Below, in pieces: positions 53,227 through 62,404 of a stretch of DNA of 64,000 nt. Numbering within the stretch: the stretch's first letter is position 1; each line of letters starts with the position of its first letter. The notes below the pieces were generated by a model. The model saw only the letters and a list, made by a program, of their open reading frames with translations. It had not been told where the DNA came from and did not search any database. Origin of the DNA: Megamonas hypermegale (GTDB lineage: Bacteria; Bacillota; Negativicutes; Selenomonadales; Selenomonadaceae). The stretch spans positions 434,001 to 498,000 of the forward strand of contig NZ_LT906446.1 in assembly GCF_900187035.1 (NCBI RefSeq), read 5' to 3'. The position numbers and the translations under genes are program-made.

Positions 53227-54063
53227 ATGATTTTGACTGATAAAAATGTAGCACCATTCATAAAATGGGCTGGTGGAAAGAGACAATTATTGCCATATAT
53301 TCAAGAATTAATGCCTAAAACGTATGATAATTATTATGAGCCATTTATTGGCGGTGGTGCAGTCTTATTTCATTTAATGCCCCAAAAAGAAGTTATCATC
53401 AATGATATCAATAAAGCACTTATTAATGTATATAGACAAATAAAATATCATCCCAATGAATTAATGCAGTATTTGACAAAAATAGATGCGGATATACCAC
53501 TTGAACATAAAGCATATTATTATGAACAAAGAGAACAATTCAATGACAAAATGATGAAAGATGAATACGATTTAGAACTTGCCGCGCTATTTATCTACTT
53601 AAATAAACATTGTTTTAACGGATTGTATCGCGTAAATAGCAAAGGTTTATTCAATGTACCATTTAATAATAGTAATGTTAAATCATTTAATGCTGAAAAT
53701 ATCTTAGCTGTATCACATTTTTTACAGAAAGTCACCATATTAGAAGGCGATTTTGAACATGCTTGTCAAAATGCTAAAAAAGGTGATTTTATTTTTCTTG
53801 ATAGTCCTTATGCTCCATTAAATGATACTTCTTTTGAAGCCTATACTAAAGAAGGATTTGATATACCTAGCCATAAACGATTGGCTAAACTATTTGGAGA
53901 ACTTAGTAGCCGCGGTTGTTATTGTATGTTGACTAATCATAATACTGAATTTATAAATGACCTTTATCAAGATTATCATAAAAAAGTAATAACAGTACGC
54001 CGTTATATAAATTCTGATGCTAAAAACCGTAAAGGTGAAGAAATTATCATCACTAATTATTAA
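53227..54063 (+). CDS. Dam/DpnM-type adenine-N6 methyltransferase (GATC)
   Basis: 278 residues from ATG 53227, one base after the preceding stop. D12-class features: APFIKWAGGKRQLLPYIQEL, YYEPFIGGGAVLFHLMPQ (SAM site), the catalytic tetrapeptide as DSPYAPLND instead of DPPY, and YCMLTNHNTEFINDLY. Similarity in order and length to DpnM and Dam predicts methylation of the adenine in GATC, protecting host DNA. The restriction enzyme gene begins 19 bases after it. The serine in DSPY is a tolerated variant in this class as far as I recall. AT-rich. Confidence 0.9.
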   Translation: MILTDKNVAPFIKWAGGKRQLLPYIQELMPKTYDNYYEPFIGGGAVLFHLMPQKEVIINDINKALINVYRQIKYHPNELMQYLTKIDADIPLEHKAYYYEQREQFNDKMMKDEYDLELAALFIYLNKHCFNGLYRVNSKGLFNVPFNNSNVKSFNAENILAVSHFLQKVTILEGDFEHACQNAKKGDFIFLDSPYAPLNDTSFEAYTKEGFDIPSHKRLAKLFGELSSRGCYCMLTNHNTEFINDLYQDYHKKVITVRRYINSDAKNRKGEEIIITNY

Positions 54064-54082
54064 AAGTAAAAGGACAAGATTT

Positions 54083-54982
54083 ATGCAAAAACGAGATTTT
54101 TTAAAATGGATAGACACAATGAAAGATTCCATAGCAACTTGGGATTATTATACTGATTTTGCAAAAGCTTATGATAAAGTAGACAAAATAAAAACGGAAT
54201 TATATATCTTAAACAGTTTAATAAAAAGTCAAAATATAGAAGCTGATTTTAAGAAATTATTAAAAGAATATTCTCAAATTTTAAAAGCCATTCCAATATT
54301 AATTGCTAAAAGAGAAACGAATATAATCATTAATGATGCTATACAAAAATACTACTATAATTTTAAGCGACAAAATTATTCTGATGATGATTATGTTTTG
54401 TTCATGCGAAAAACAGGCTTATTCGATTTGTTAACTAATCATTTGATATCCAATTTATACGATTACGTTTTAGGCGTAGAAGTTGGACTTGATACGAATG
54501 CTAGAAAAAATAGAACTGGCACAGCAATGGAAACTTTAGTTGAAAGCTATCTTATAAAAGCTGGTTTTGTGAAAGATAGAAATTACTTTAAGCAATTGAC
54601 TAAAAGCAAATTAGAAGAAAATTTCAAAGTGGATTTATCCAGTATAAAACTAAATGAAATATTCAAAACAAATGGAAGTTCTTCTGAAAAACGCTTTGAT
54701 TTTGTTGTCGTTTATGGTGAAAAATACTACATTATTGAAACTAATTTTTATTCTACAGGTGGTTCAAAATTAAATGAAGTAGCACGTAGTTATAAGGAAT
54801 TGACTTTAGAATTTAAAAACTTATCTAATATAGAATTTATTTGGATTACAGATGGTAAAGGCTGGCATAGTGCAAAGCGAAATTTAAACGAAACATTTGA
54901 TATCTTACCACATTTATACAATATAAACGACTTAGATAATAATGTATTAGAAAAAGTAATTCTAAAAAAAACATCAATATAA
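54083..54982 (+). CDS. DpnII-family type II restriction endonuclease (GATC)
   Basis: 299 residues from ATG 54083, after AAAAGGA. The family block GLFDLLTNHLISNLYDYVLG and GVEVGLDTNARKNRTGTAME, with the opening MKDSIATWDYYTDFAKAYDK, is characteristic of DpnII/MboI enzymes. The catalytic core appears in RFDFVVVYGEKYYIIETNFY (Asp and Glu-x-Asn). It would cut unmethylated GATC in foreign DNA. Last gene of the three-gene restriction-modification operon. The four GATC sites found in the window are an expected mark of such a system acting over long periods. Confidence 0.92.
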   Translation: MQKRDFLKWIDTMKDSIATWDYYTDFAKAYDKVDKIKTELYILNSLIKSQNIEADFKKLLKEYSQILKAIPILIAKRETNIIINDAIQKYYYNFKRQNYSDDDYVLFMRKTGLFDLLTNHLISNLYDYVLGVEVGLDTNARKNRTGTAMETLVESYLIKAGFVKDRNYFKQLTKSKLEENFKVDLSSIKLNEIFKTNGSSSEKRFDFVVVYGEKYYIIETNFYSTGGSKLNEVARSYKELTLEFKNLSNIEFIWITDGKGWHSAKRNLNETFDILPHLYNINDLDNNVLEKVILKKTSI

Positions 54983-55014
54983 TACCAAAAAGATAAATGA
55001 TACTATATTGATGT
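54971..55014. terminator. Stem-loop after the restriction endonuclease gene
   Basis: ACATCAATATA pairs with TATATTGATGT (11 bp) around a 22-nt loop; the stem overlaps the last codons of the gene and the tail is weakly T-rich. It lies between converging genes. Confidence 0.55.
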
Positions 55015-55017
55015 TTC

Positions 55018-56406
55018 TCATTTGAAAAAGCGATGTATTAATTTGTATTTTAAATCTGTATATGGCGGAAATAACAATTTTAAATTTATTTTAGTTGTTT
55101 TGTTTATAATGCTTCTTTTATGCGAAAATGTTTCAAAGCTGTATTTGCCATGATAATTTCCCATTCCCGAAGCACCTATACCGCCAAACGGCAAATTTAA
55201 ATTAGTTAAGTGATTTATCGTATCGTTGATGGATACCCCGCCAGAGGTTGTTTGATTTAAAATATAATTCATCTGTCTTTTATCTTGGCTGAAAATATAT
55301 AAAGCGAGTGGTTTATCGTGGGCATTGATATACTCTAAAGCTTCATCTATATTTTCATAAGTTAAAATAGGCAATATCGGACCAAATATCTCTTCTTGCA
55401 TGGAAGATGCCATCGCATTTTTAAGTGAAAGCAGTGTCGGTTCAATAAACAATTTTTCTGCATTTGTTTTTCCACCAAAAACGATATACGCTTCATCTTG
55501 CTTTAATATGCGATTTAATCTATTAAAATGATTTAAGTTGATAATTCTGCCATAATCAGGATTATTTTCGATATCATTGCCATAAAATTTTTGTATAGCT
55601 AAAGTTAATTCTGTTATTAAATCTTGTTGTATAGATTTATCGACGAATAAATAATCTGGAGCGACACAAGTTTGACCGGCATTCATCAGTTTGCCCCAGA
55701 TAATGCGCTGAGCACAGACTTCTAAATCAGCCGTTTTGTCGACTATTACAGGGCTTTTTCCGCCAAGTTCCAGCGTTATAGGTGTTAAATTTTCAGCAGC
55801 TTTCTGCATTACGATTTTGCCAACGTGTTTACTGCCCGTAAAGAATATATAATCAAAAGGCTGATTTAATAAAGCAATATTTTCTTCTAATTCTCCATCT
55901 GTGCAGTAAATATATGCAGGCGAAAAAGTTTCATTTATTAATTTTTTTAATACTTGCGTAGTATTAGCTGTTAAATTCGATGGGCTTAATATAGTGCAAT
56001 TTCCCGCTGAAATAGCACCGATTAATGGCTCGATTAATAATTGCACAGGGTAATTATACGGCCCCATAATAAGTACATTGCCATAAGGTACATGATTTAT
56101 ATAGCTTTTAGCAGGAAATAAATACCATGGTGTTTTTACTTTTTTGGGTTTTACCCATTTTTTTAAATTGTTTTGCGCATTGGATATGCTGTGCAGCACA
56201 AATCCGATTTCAGTCGTATAACTTTCTAATTTTGACTTACCTAAATCTTTTTGCAATGCCGAAGTAAGTGCCGTTTCATATTTTAAAACGGCATTTTTTA
56301 ATTTCGTCAACTGTTCATAGCGGTATTCATAACTTAAAGTTGTTTTTTTGTTAAAAAATTGTTTTTGTTCATTAAAAATTGCAGATATTTCTTGTGATTT
56401 TAGCAT
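55018..56406 (-). CDS. Class 3-like aldehyde dehydrogenase
   Basis: 462 residues from ATG 56406, two bases past the stop of the GH13 gene (TAAAATG); earlier in-frame ATGs lie inside that gene. Motifs: PYGNVLIMGPYNYPVQLLIE, FFTGSKHVGKIVMQKAAENL, catalytic Glu in ITLELGGKSPVIVD and catalytic Cys in NAGQTCVAPDYLFV, then EEIFGPILPIL. The enzyme oxidises aldehydes with NAD(P), class 3/coniferyl type; the substrate is unclear. Downstream of the glucosidase gene and translationally coupled to it, although no metabolic link is obvious. Confidence 0.9.
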   Translation of the reverse strand: MLKSQEISAIFNEQKQFFNKKTTLSYEYRYEQLTKLKNAVLKYETALTSALQKDLGKSKLESYTTEIGFVLHSISNAQNNLKKWVKPKKVKTPWYLFPAKSYINHVPYGNVLIMGPYNYPVQLLIEPLIGAISAGNCTILSPSNLTANTTQVLKKLINETFSPAYIYCTDGELEENIALLNQPFDYIFFTGSKHVGKIVMQKAAENLTPITLELGGKSPVIVDKTADLEVCAQRIIWGKLMNAGQTCVAPDYLFVDKSIQQDLITELTLAIQKFYGNDIENNPDYGRIINLNHFNRLNRILKQDEAYIVFGGKTNAEKLFIEPTLLSLKNAMASSMQEEIFGPILPILTYENIDEALEYINAHDKPLALYIFSQDKRQMNYILNQTTSGGVSINDTINHLTNLNLPFGGIGASGMGNYHGKYSFETFSHKRSIINKTTKINLKLLFPPYTDLKYKLIHRFFK

Positions 56407-56407
56407 T

Positions 56408-58033
56408 TTACTGTATCCATTCATAAATAATAGCTTCATATGGGCGAAGTTTGCCTTTTGTTAAATCAGTGCAGGAGTTTTCATAATTGCTTATTAAAAT
56501 TTTGCCTGTACCGTTTAAGGAAAATTCTACATTATGCTCATAAAAATTGCAGATTATTAGCCATGTTTTATTCTGATACGTTCTTTTATAAGCGTAGATA
56601 TTTTTATCCTTTGGCAATAATAATTCATAATCGCCGTATACCATTATAGGATTTTCTTTGCGCATTTGAATTAATTTTTGATAACAATAAAAGATAGAAT
56701 TTTCATCTGCTAAAGCTTGTTTTACATTGATTTGTGTGTAATTAGAGTTTACGCGATACCATGGTTTGCCTTTCGTAAAACCAGCATTTGCTTTATCGTT
56801 CCATTGCATTGGTGTACGAGCATTATCACGCGCTTTTGTTCGCAGAGATTTTAAAACATCTTTTTCATTATAGCCTAAAGATATTTGTTCTTTATAAGCA
56901 TTTATCGCTTCAATATCAGCAAAATCTTCAATATTATTAAAATCGATATTCGTCATGCCGATTTCTTCGCCTTGATAAATGTACGGTGTTCCTTTCATGC
57001 CATGCAATAAGATTGCCAGCATTTTAGCCGATTCAACACGGTACTTTTTATCATTGCCCCAACGTGATACAATGCGTGGCAAATCGTGATTATCCCAGAA
57101 TAAACTATTCCAGCCTTCATTTTTTAATTCAATTTGCCATTTCGTAAATACTCTCTTTAATTCCAGTAAATCAAGTGGTTTTAAATTCCATTTATCTCCA
57201 CCATTTTGGTCAAGCATGATATGTTCAAATTGAAATACCATGCTGAGTTCATGTCTATCTTCGGATGAGAATAATTTTGCAATATCTGGATTAGCCCCCC
57301 AACATTCGCCGACAGTCAATAAATCTTTATCTTTTAATGTGTTTTCGTACATTTCTTGAATATATTCGTGTAATTTAGGGCCGTTTTCTTTGATTTTTAA
57401 ATCCACTTCTTTGCCGATTAAATCGATAACATCCATGCGAAAACCGCCAATGCCCAAATCAATCCAATAATTCATTATATCCCAAATATCTTGGCGCATT
57501 TGTGGATTTTTCCAATTTAAATCCGGTTGTTTTTTGCTGAAAAAGTGCAAATAAAATTCATTAGTAGTAGCATCATATTCCCAAGCTGAACCGCCGAAAC
57601 AAGATTTTAAATCATTTGGTGGCGTATTTTTATCTCCACTGCGCCAAATATAATAATCGCGATACTTATTATCCTTAGAGCTTTTTGCTTCAATAAACCA
57701 TTTATGCTCATCAGAAGTATGGTTGACTACTAAATCCATGATTATTTTTATATTATGCGTTTTAGCTTCATTGATTAAAGCTTTCATATCGTTTAACGTG
57801 CCAAAATCTGGTGATATATCGTAATAATCAGATATATCATAACCGTTGTCATCATTAGGGGAACAGTATACTGGACTCAGCCAAATTACACTTATGCCCA
57901 ATTTTTCAAGATATGGCAACTTTTCTCTAATACCATTGATATCGCCAATACCATCATTATTACTATCGTAAAAACTGCGAGGATAAATCTGATAAACCAC
58001 TGCATTATGCCACCATTTTTGTTTTGTACTCAT
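56408..58033 (-). CDS. GH13 alpha-glucosidase / oligo-1,6-glucosidase
   Basis: 541 residues from ATG 58033, chosen because GAGGCG lies upstream and the protein then begins STKQKWWHNAVVYQIYPRSF; a 44-residue extension is open but has no family match. GH13 regions: DLVVNHTSDEHKWF, nucleophile Asp in GFRMDVIDLIG, acid/base Glu in LTVGECWGAN, and WDNHDLPRIVSRWG; TPMQWND follows. Subfamily resembles oligo-1,6-glucosidase/trehalose-6-P hydrolase-like enzymes that cut isomaltose or sucrose-type sugars in the cytoplasm. Followed directly by the aldehyde dehydrogenase gene. Confidence 0.92.
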   Translation of the reverse strand: MSTKQKWWHNAVVYQIYPRSFYDSNNDGIGDINGIREKLPYLEKLGISVIWLSPVYCSPNDDNGYDISDYYDISPDFGTLNDMKALINEAKTHNIKIIMDLVVNHTSDEHKWFIEAKSSKDNKYRDYYIWRSGDKNTPPNDLKSCFGGSAWEYDATTNEFYLHFFSKKQPDLNWKNPQMRQDIWDIMNYWIDLGIGGFRMDVIDLIGKEVDLKIKENGPKLHEYIQEMYENTLKDKDLLTVGECWGANPDIAKLFSSEDRHELSMVFQFEHIMLDQNGGDKWNLKPLDLLELKRVFTKWQIELKNEGWNSLFWDNHDLPRIVSRWGNDKKYRVESAKMLAILLHGMKGTPYIYQGEEIGMTNIDFNNIEDFADIEAINAYKEQISLGYNEKDVLKSLRTKARDNARTPMQWNDKANAGFTKGKPWYRVNSNYTQINVKQALADENSIFYCYQKLIQMRKENPIMVYGDYELLLPKDKNIYAYKRTYQNKTWLIICNFYEHNVEFSLNGTGKILISNYENSCTDLTKGKLRPYEAIIYEWIQ

Positions 58034-58197
58034 AAATATCGCCTCAATTCTCTTCATTTTACATATATTATACTTAAATATCGCAAATTCACAATTAACT
58101 ACTCTATAAATAAAATTTATCCAATATCTATATCTAATGGATATTATAGCAATAAAAATATACAAATCTACTTTTATATTTACAAAAATTTTGATTA

Positions 58198-58232
58198 AAC
58201 AACGGATTTTTTCTGTTGTTTTTTTTATTTTT
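58198..58232 (+). terminator. Orphan terminator-like hairpin
   Basis: CAACGGA and TCTGTTG (one G-U) with a T-rich loop are followed by eight T on the plus strand, yet no plus-strand gene ends nearby. It could end a short transcript or attenuate one. Confidence 0.4.
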
Positions 58233-58302
58233 ATATCCCCCAGTGGAGCTTGTAACAGTTATTATTCCTTATTATACTGAATATAAACTAGGACAGTTTC
58301 TA

Positions 58303-58331
58303 TTGACTTTGTGTCTACTTTAAGCTTTAAA
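58303..58331 (+). promoter_or_regulatory. Possible promoter of the methyltransferase-Nik operon
   Basis: TTGACT at 58303-58308, 17 bp, TTTAAA at 58326-58331. The -10 is weak. No NikR-type operator (GTATGA...TCATAC) is seen. Confidence 0.45.
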
Positions 58332-58369
58332 CTTAATTGTATTTTAATTTATTTTGAGGAGTTTATATA

Positions 58370-59089
58370 ATGGAAATAAAAAATCGTATTGTAAATTATT
58401 GGGATAAACGCAGCAGTGACTTTGCTCATCTTCGCTATGAAGAACTCAGCAGTTATATGGCTGACTTATGGCTTAAAGAAATTCAAAAATATTTGCCAAA
58501 TAGAGCTTGCAAAATCCTCGATGTAGGAACTGGTACAGGCTTTTTTGCTATTTTATTAGCAAAATACGGTCATACAGTTGAAGGTATTGATTTAACTGCT
58601 TCAATGATTGATGAAGCCAAAATATTAGCACAAAAAGCAAATGTAGATGCTACGTTTAAAGTCATGGATGCTGAAAATCTGCTTTACGATAATGAAAGTT
58701 TTGATGTTGTGCTTACGCGAAATTTAACTTGGACACTGCCACATCCACAACAAGCTTATAGCGAATGGCACCGCGTCTTAAAAAACGGCGGTCTTTTATT
58801 AAATTTTGATGCTGATTATGGCAAAGAACGTTTCATGCAAGATTTAGACTCATTGCCAAAAAATCACGCACATAACAATATAAATTATACACTACTGCAA
58901 GAATGTGATTATATCAAAGACAATCTCGATATATCTCATTTGACAAGACCACAGTGGGATAGCAATGTTTTGAAAAAAATAGGTTTTACACACGTTGATA
59001 CTGATGAAACTGTAGGAAAACGCATTTATAAAGAACATGACCAATTTTACAATCCAACACCGCTATTTTTAATCAAGGCGGTGAAATAA
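58370..59089 (+). CDS. Class I SAM-dependent methyltransferase at the head of a Nik/Opp operon
   Basis: 239 residues. SAM-binding core KILDVGTGTGFFAILLAKYG, TVEGIDLTASMIDEAK, FKVMDAENLLYDNESFDVVL, then WHRVLKNGGLLLNFDADYG, a UbiE-like Methyltransf_11 fold. The C-terminal third is specific and not recognised. Five base pairs separate it from the first permease gene of a nickel/peptide-type importer. Its substrate is unknown; modification of a metal chelator or metal-related metabolite would fit the neighbourhood. RBS TTGAGGAG. Confidence 0.82.
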   Translation: MEIKNRIVNYWDKRSSDFAHLRYEELSSYMADLWLKEIQKYLPNRACKILDVGTGTGFFAILLAKYGHTVEGIDLTASMIDEAKILAQKANVDATFKVMDAENLLYDNESFDVVLTRNLTWTLPHPQQAYSEWHRVLKNGGLLLNFDADYGKERFMQDLDSLPKNHAHNNINYTLLQECDYIKDNLDISHLTRPQWDSNVLKKIGFTHVDTDETVGKRIYKEHDQFYNPTPLFLIKAVK

Positions 59090-59094
59090 TTGCG

Positions 59095-60036
59095 ATGAAA
59101 AGATACGTTGCACAGCGTTTATTACAGTTAATTCCAATACTCTTAGGCGTAACGATTTTATCTTTTGGTTTAATTCATGTAGTAGCAGGTGATACAGTCG
59201 ATATAATGGAAACCAATCGTGGCACAGCATTATCTGCTGAAACGAAAGCAAAGTTGCGAGCTGAACTCAATTTAGATAAACCGTTCGTTGTGCAATACGG
59301 TATTTGGCTAAAAAATACATTATCTGGTGATATGGGTAAATCTTTTGTTTCGGGTAAACCAGTCTTTTCAATTTTTATAGAAAAACTGCCTGCTACAATA
59401 ATTTTAACGATAGCTTCAATAATTTGTACGATAATAATATCTTTTCCTCTTGGTTTTATATCTGCTGTCAATCACAATAAATGGAGCGATTATCTAATTC
59501 GCTTCTTTAGCTTTGTCGGCAATTCCCTGCCCGGTTTTTTAGTAGCATTATTATTGATATACGTTTTTTCACTGCAATTAAATTTACTGCCAATAATAAA
59601 TTCTTCTATCAACCTGCATAGCCTCATAATGCCAGTTATGACATTGACCATCGCTATGAGCGCAAAATACATCAGGCAAATTCGCTCTATTGTATTAGAA
59701 GAATTGCAAAAAGATTATGTTATAGCGGCAAAAGCTCGTGGTATCAGTGAAAAAACGATTTTGTTAACAGATGTTTTTAAAGTTACATTATTATCGTTTA
59801 TAACATTGATTTCATTATCTATCGGTTCACTGTTGGGCGGAACAGCCATAATTGAATCCATTTTCATGTGGGACGGTGTCGGCAAATTAGCAGTTGATGC
59901 AATCTTAATGCGCGATTATCCAGTTATTTTAGCTTATGTAGTATGGCTTGCCATCATTTATGTAATTTTTAATTTGATTGCAGATATTTTATATCACTAT
60001 TTAGACCCACGTATTCGATTGGGATTAAAGGAATAA
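59095..60036 (+). CDS. NikB/DppB-type ABC transporter permease
   Basis: 313 residues, six membrane helices. MKRYVAQRLLQLIPILLGVT N-terminus, GDMGKSFVSGKPVFSIFIEK, and the EAA loop region YVIAAKARGISEKTIL are the marks of DppB/OppB/NikB. It forms the channel with the next gene's product. It sits between the methyltransferase gene and nikC-like gene in an unbroken operon. Confidence 0.92.
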   Translation: MKRYVAQRLLQLIPILLGVTILSFGLIHVVAGDTVDIMETNRGTALSAETKAKLRAELNLDKPFVVQYGIWLKNTLSGDMGKSFVSGKPVFSIFIEKLPATIILTIASIICTIIISFPLGFISAVNHNKWSDYLIRFFSFVGNSLPGFLVALLLIYVFSLQLNLLPIINSSINLHSLIMPVMTLTIAMSAKYIRQIRSIVLEELQKDYVIAAKARGISEKTILLTDVFKVTLLSFITLISLSIGSLLGGTAIIESIFMWDGVGKLAVDAILMRDYPVILAYVVWLAIIYVIFNLIADILYHYLDPRIRLGLKE

Positions 60037-60040
60037 GCTC

Positions 60041-60832
60041 ATGAATGTAAAATTTATTATTTTATCTAGCTTGATAAGCATTTTATTAATAATCGTATTT
60101 TTTGCTCCATTTATCGTTCCATTTGACCCATATGCACAGAATTTAAATAACGCTTTAATTCCGCCAAACAATATACATTTATTTGGCACAGACCAATATG
60201 GCAGAGATTTATTATCGCGTGTCATAATAGGTGCACAAATCACGATATTATCTTCGTTGATGATTACCTTCATCACTACAGCGATTGGCACAACTATCGG
60301 TATTATCTGTGGTTATTTTGGCGGAAAAATAGATGCGATTTTAATGCGAATATCAGATGTATTTTTAGCTTTTCCTGGCATGGTACTGGCAATCGCAATA
60401 GCTGGTATGTTAGGCGGTAGCGTGTTAAATGCAGTTATCGCACTTACGTTTATTTCTTGGCCTAAATTTGCTAGATTAGCTAGAGCACAGGTATTGACTG
60501 TAAAAAGTTCGACTTTTATCGCTGCAGCTAGATTGAATAATTGCAGTAATATGAAAATCATGTTCAAGCATATTTTCCCGAATATAATTGGCATAATTTT
60601 AATCACTGCAATTTTAGAGATAGGCACAATAATAATGGAAATAGCAGGGCTTTCTTTTTTAGGATTAGGGGCAGTTCCTCCATCGGCTGAATGGGGTGCG
60701 ATGATAAGTGGCAGTAAAAGTATGCTACAGACAGCGCCTTGGCTGATTTTAGCTCCTGGTATGGCTATTTTCATATCAGTCAGTCTTTTTAATTTGTTCG
60801 GCGATGTTATACGAGACAAATACAATCTATAA
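60041..60832 (+). CDS. NikC/DppC-type ABC transporter permease
   Basis: 263 residues: an N-terminal helix, then NNIHLFGTDQYGRDLLSRVI (the DppC signature), FLAFPGMVLAIAIAGMLGGS, and the EAA region ARLNNCSNMKIMFKHIFPN, ending with AGLSFLGLGAVPPSAEWGAM. Second channel subunit. Only 4 bases from the preceding stop. Confidence 0.93.
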   Translation: MNVKFIILSSLISILLIIVFFAPFIVPFDPYAQNLNNALIPPNNIHLFGTDQYGRDLLSRVIIGAQITILSSLMITFITTAIGTTIGIICGYFGGKIDAILMRISDVFLAFPGMVLAIAIAGMLGGSVLNAVIALTFISWPKFARLARAQVLTVKSSTFIAAARLNNCSNMKIMFKHIFPNIIGIILITAILEIGTIIMEIAGLSFLGLGAVPPSAEWGAMISGSKSMLQTAPWLILAPGMAIFISVSLFNLFGDVIRDKYNL

Positions 60833-60851
60833 TTAAACAACGGAGCATTAA

Positions 60852-62393
60852 ATGAAAAAATATTTTTTAGCTTATTTTTTTATTTTATCACTATTAGTTT
60901 TTACAGGTTGCGGTAATAATACTGATAATAATATCAACGGTGAAAAGATTTTTCGTTATGGCACAACGGCTTATGGCATAGAAATGGGCAATACGGGACT
61001 TAATCCGCATAGTAATTATTCTGGCTGGTCTACTGTTCGCTATGGTGTGGGCGAAACTTTATTTAAATTCAACGATAAAATGGAGCTTGTGCCATGGTTA
61101 GCCTCTGGTTATGAACGAATTGATGATTATACAGTAAAGATATTTTTAAAAGACAGTATAAAATTTTCTAGCGGGCGAAAATTGGACGGGCAAGCTGTAA
61201 AAGAATGTTTAGAACATCTAATCCATGTACATGACCGCGCAGCAAATGATTTAAAAATAGACAGTATAATAGCTGATGGGCAAACTGTTACCATTAAATC
61301 TACAGAAAAAATCCCTGTATTATTAAATTATTTAAGCGACCCTTATGGTGCTATTATCGATATGCAATATGGCATAACAGAAGATGATAACGTGGCTGGA
61401 ACAGGGCCTTTTATTGCGACGAAAGTTTCAAATACAGAAATAGAGTTAAAGAAAAATCCTGATTATTGGAATGGAACGGTAGGCATGGATAAAGTATTTA
61501 TCAAAGAAATAGTCGATGGCGATACGCTCACAATGGCAATGCAATCAGGTGAACTTGATGCTGTACAAGGCTTGTCGTATATTAATTTAGCTTTATTTAA
61601 AAATAACGATAAATATAAAATTAGCAGTGCAGATACTTCGCGTTGTTTCTTCATGCAATTCAATTACGAAACGCCAGCTCTTCAAGATTACAATGTACGC
61701 AAGGCAATTGCACTCGGCATAGACAAAGCTAGTTTTAGCAATAATCTATTATACGGCAATGGCTCTGTGGCAACTGGGGCTTTTCCAGATAATTTTAGTT
61801 TTGGTAATCAAAATATAATAGCACCTCAATTTGATATAGAAAAAGCAAAAGAGCTTTTGGCTAAATCTGGCTGGACGGATACGAATAATGATGGTTATGT
61901 AGATAAAGATGGGCAAAAATTAGTAATTCGTTGGCTCACTTATCCCGGTAGACAAGAATTACCACTACTCGCTGAAGCGGCACAGGCAACGTTGAAGCAA
62001 ATCGGGATTGATGTCATCATAAATAATACGACTAATCAACAGGATTTTTTCAATCGAGGTGATTGGGATATCTATGCTAGTGCTTTTGTAACAGCACCGA
62101 CAGGCGACCCAGAATATTTCTTTACCACACATTGCTTAAAAAATTCAACGAAAAACAGAGGTCATTATTACAATATCGATTTAGAAGCGATAGCACGCCA
62201 ATTACACGATGAATTTAACCCGCAAAAACGAGCTGAATTAGCGATAAAAATGCAACAGATAATCGTAGATGACTGTGCATTTGTTTTCGTATCGCATTTA
62301 AAAATGTCTTTCGTCATGAAAAAAAATGTAGTGGGATTTGAAGCTGACCCTTCGGATTACTATGAGCTAACTGCTGATTTAAATTATAATTGA
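60852..62393 (+). CDS. NikA/CntA-type extracytoplasmic binding lipoprotein
   Basis: 513 residues. Signal peptide with lipobox (VFTGC), so a lipoprotein with mature Cys near residue 20. SBP family 5 motifs include RYGVGETLFKFNDKMELVPW, ASGYERIDDYTVKIFLKDS, GTGPFIATKVSNTEIELKKN, YNVRKAIALGIDKASFSNNL and TNQQDFFNRGDWDIYASAFV. The family binds peptides, nickel or metal-chelator complexes; short gaps and the RYGVGETLF segment favour the nickel/metallophore branch, but I cannot prove ligand identity. Its end overlaps the region of the first ATPase gene. Confidence 0.88.
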   Translation: MKKYFLAYFFILSLLVFTGCGNNTDNNINGEKIFRYGTTAYGIEMGNTGLNPHSNYSGWSTVRYGVGETLFKFNDKMELVPWLASGYERIDDYTVKIFLKDSIKFSSGRKLDGQAVKECLEHLIHVHDRAANDLKIDSIIADGQTVTIKSTEKIPVLLNYLSDPYGAIIDMQYGITEDDNVAGTGPFIATKVSNTEIELKKNPDYWNGTVGMDKVFIKEIVDGDTLTMAMQSGELDAVQGLSYINLALFKNNDKYKISSADTSRCFFMQFNYETPALQDYNVRKAIALGIDKASFSNNLLYGNGSVATGAFPDNFSFGNQNIIAPQFDIEKAKELLAKSGWTDTNNDGYVDKDGQKLVIRWLTYPGRQELPLLAEAAQATLKQIGIDVIINNTTNQQDFFNRGDWDIYASAFVTAPTGDPEYFFTTHCLKNSTKNRGHYYNIDLEAIARQLHDEFNPQKRAELAIKMQQIIVDDCAFVFVSHLKMSFVMKKNVVGFEADPSDYYELTADLNYN

Positions 62394-62404
62394 GAGGTAT
62401 GAAT

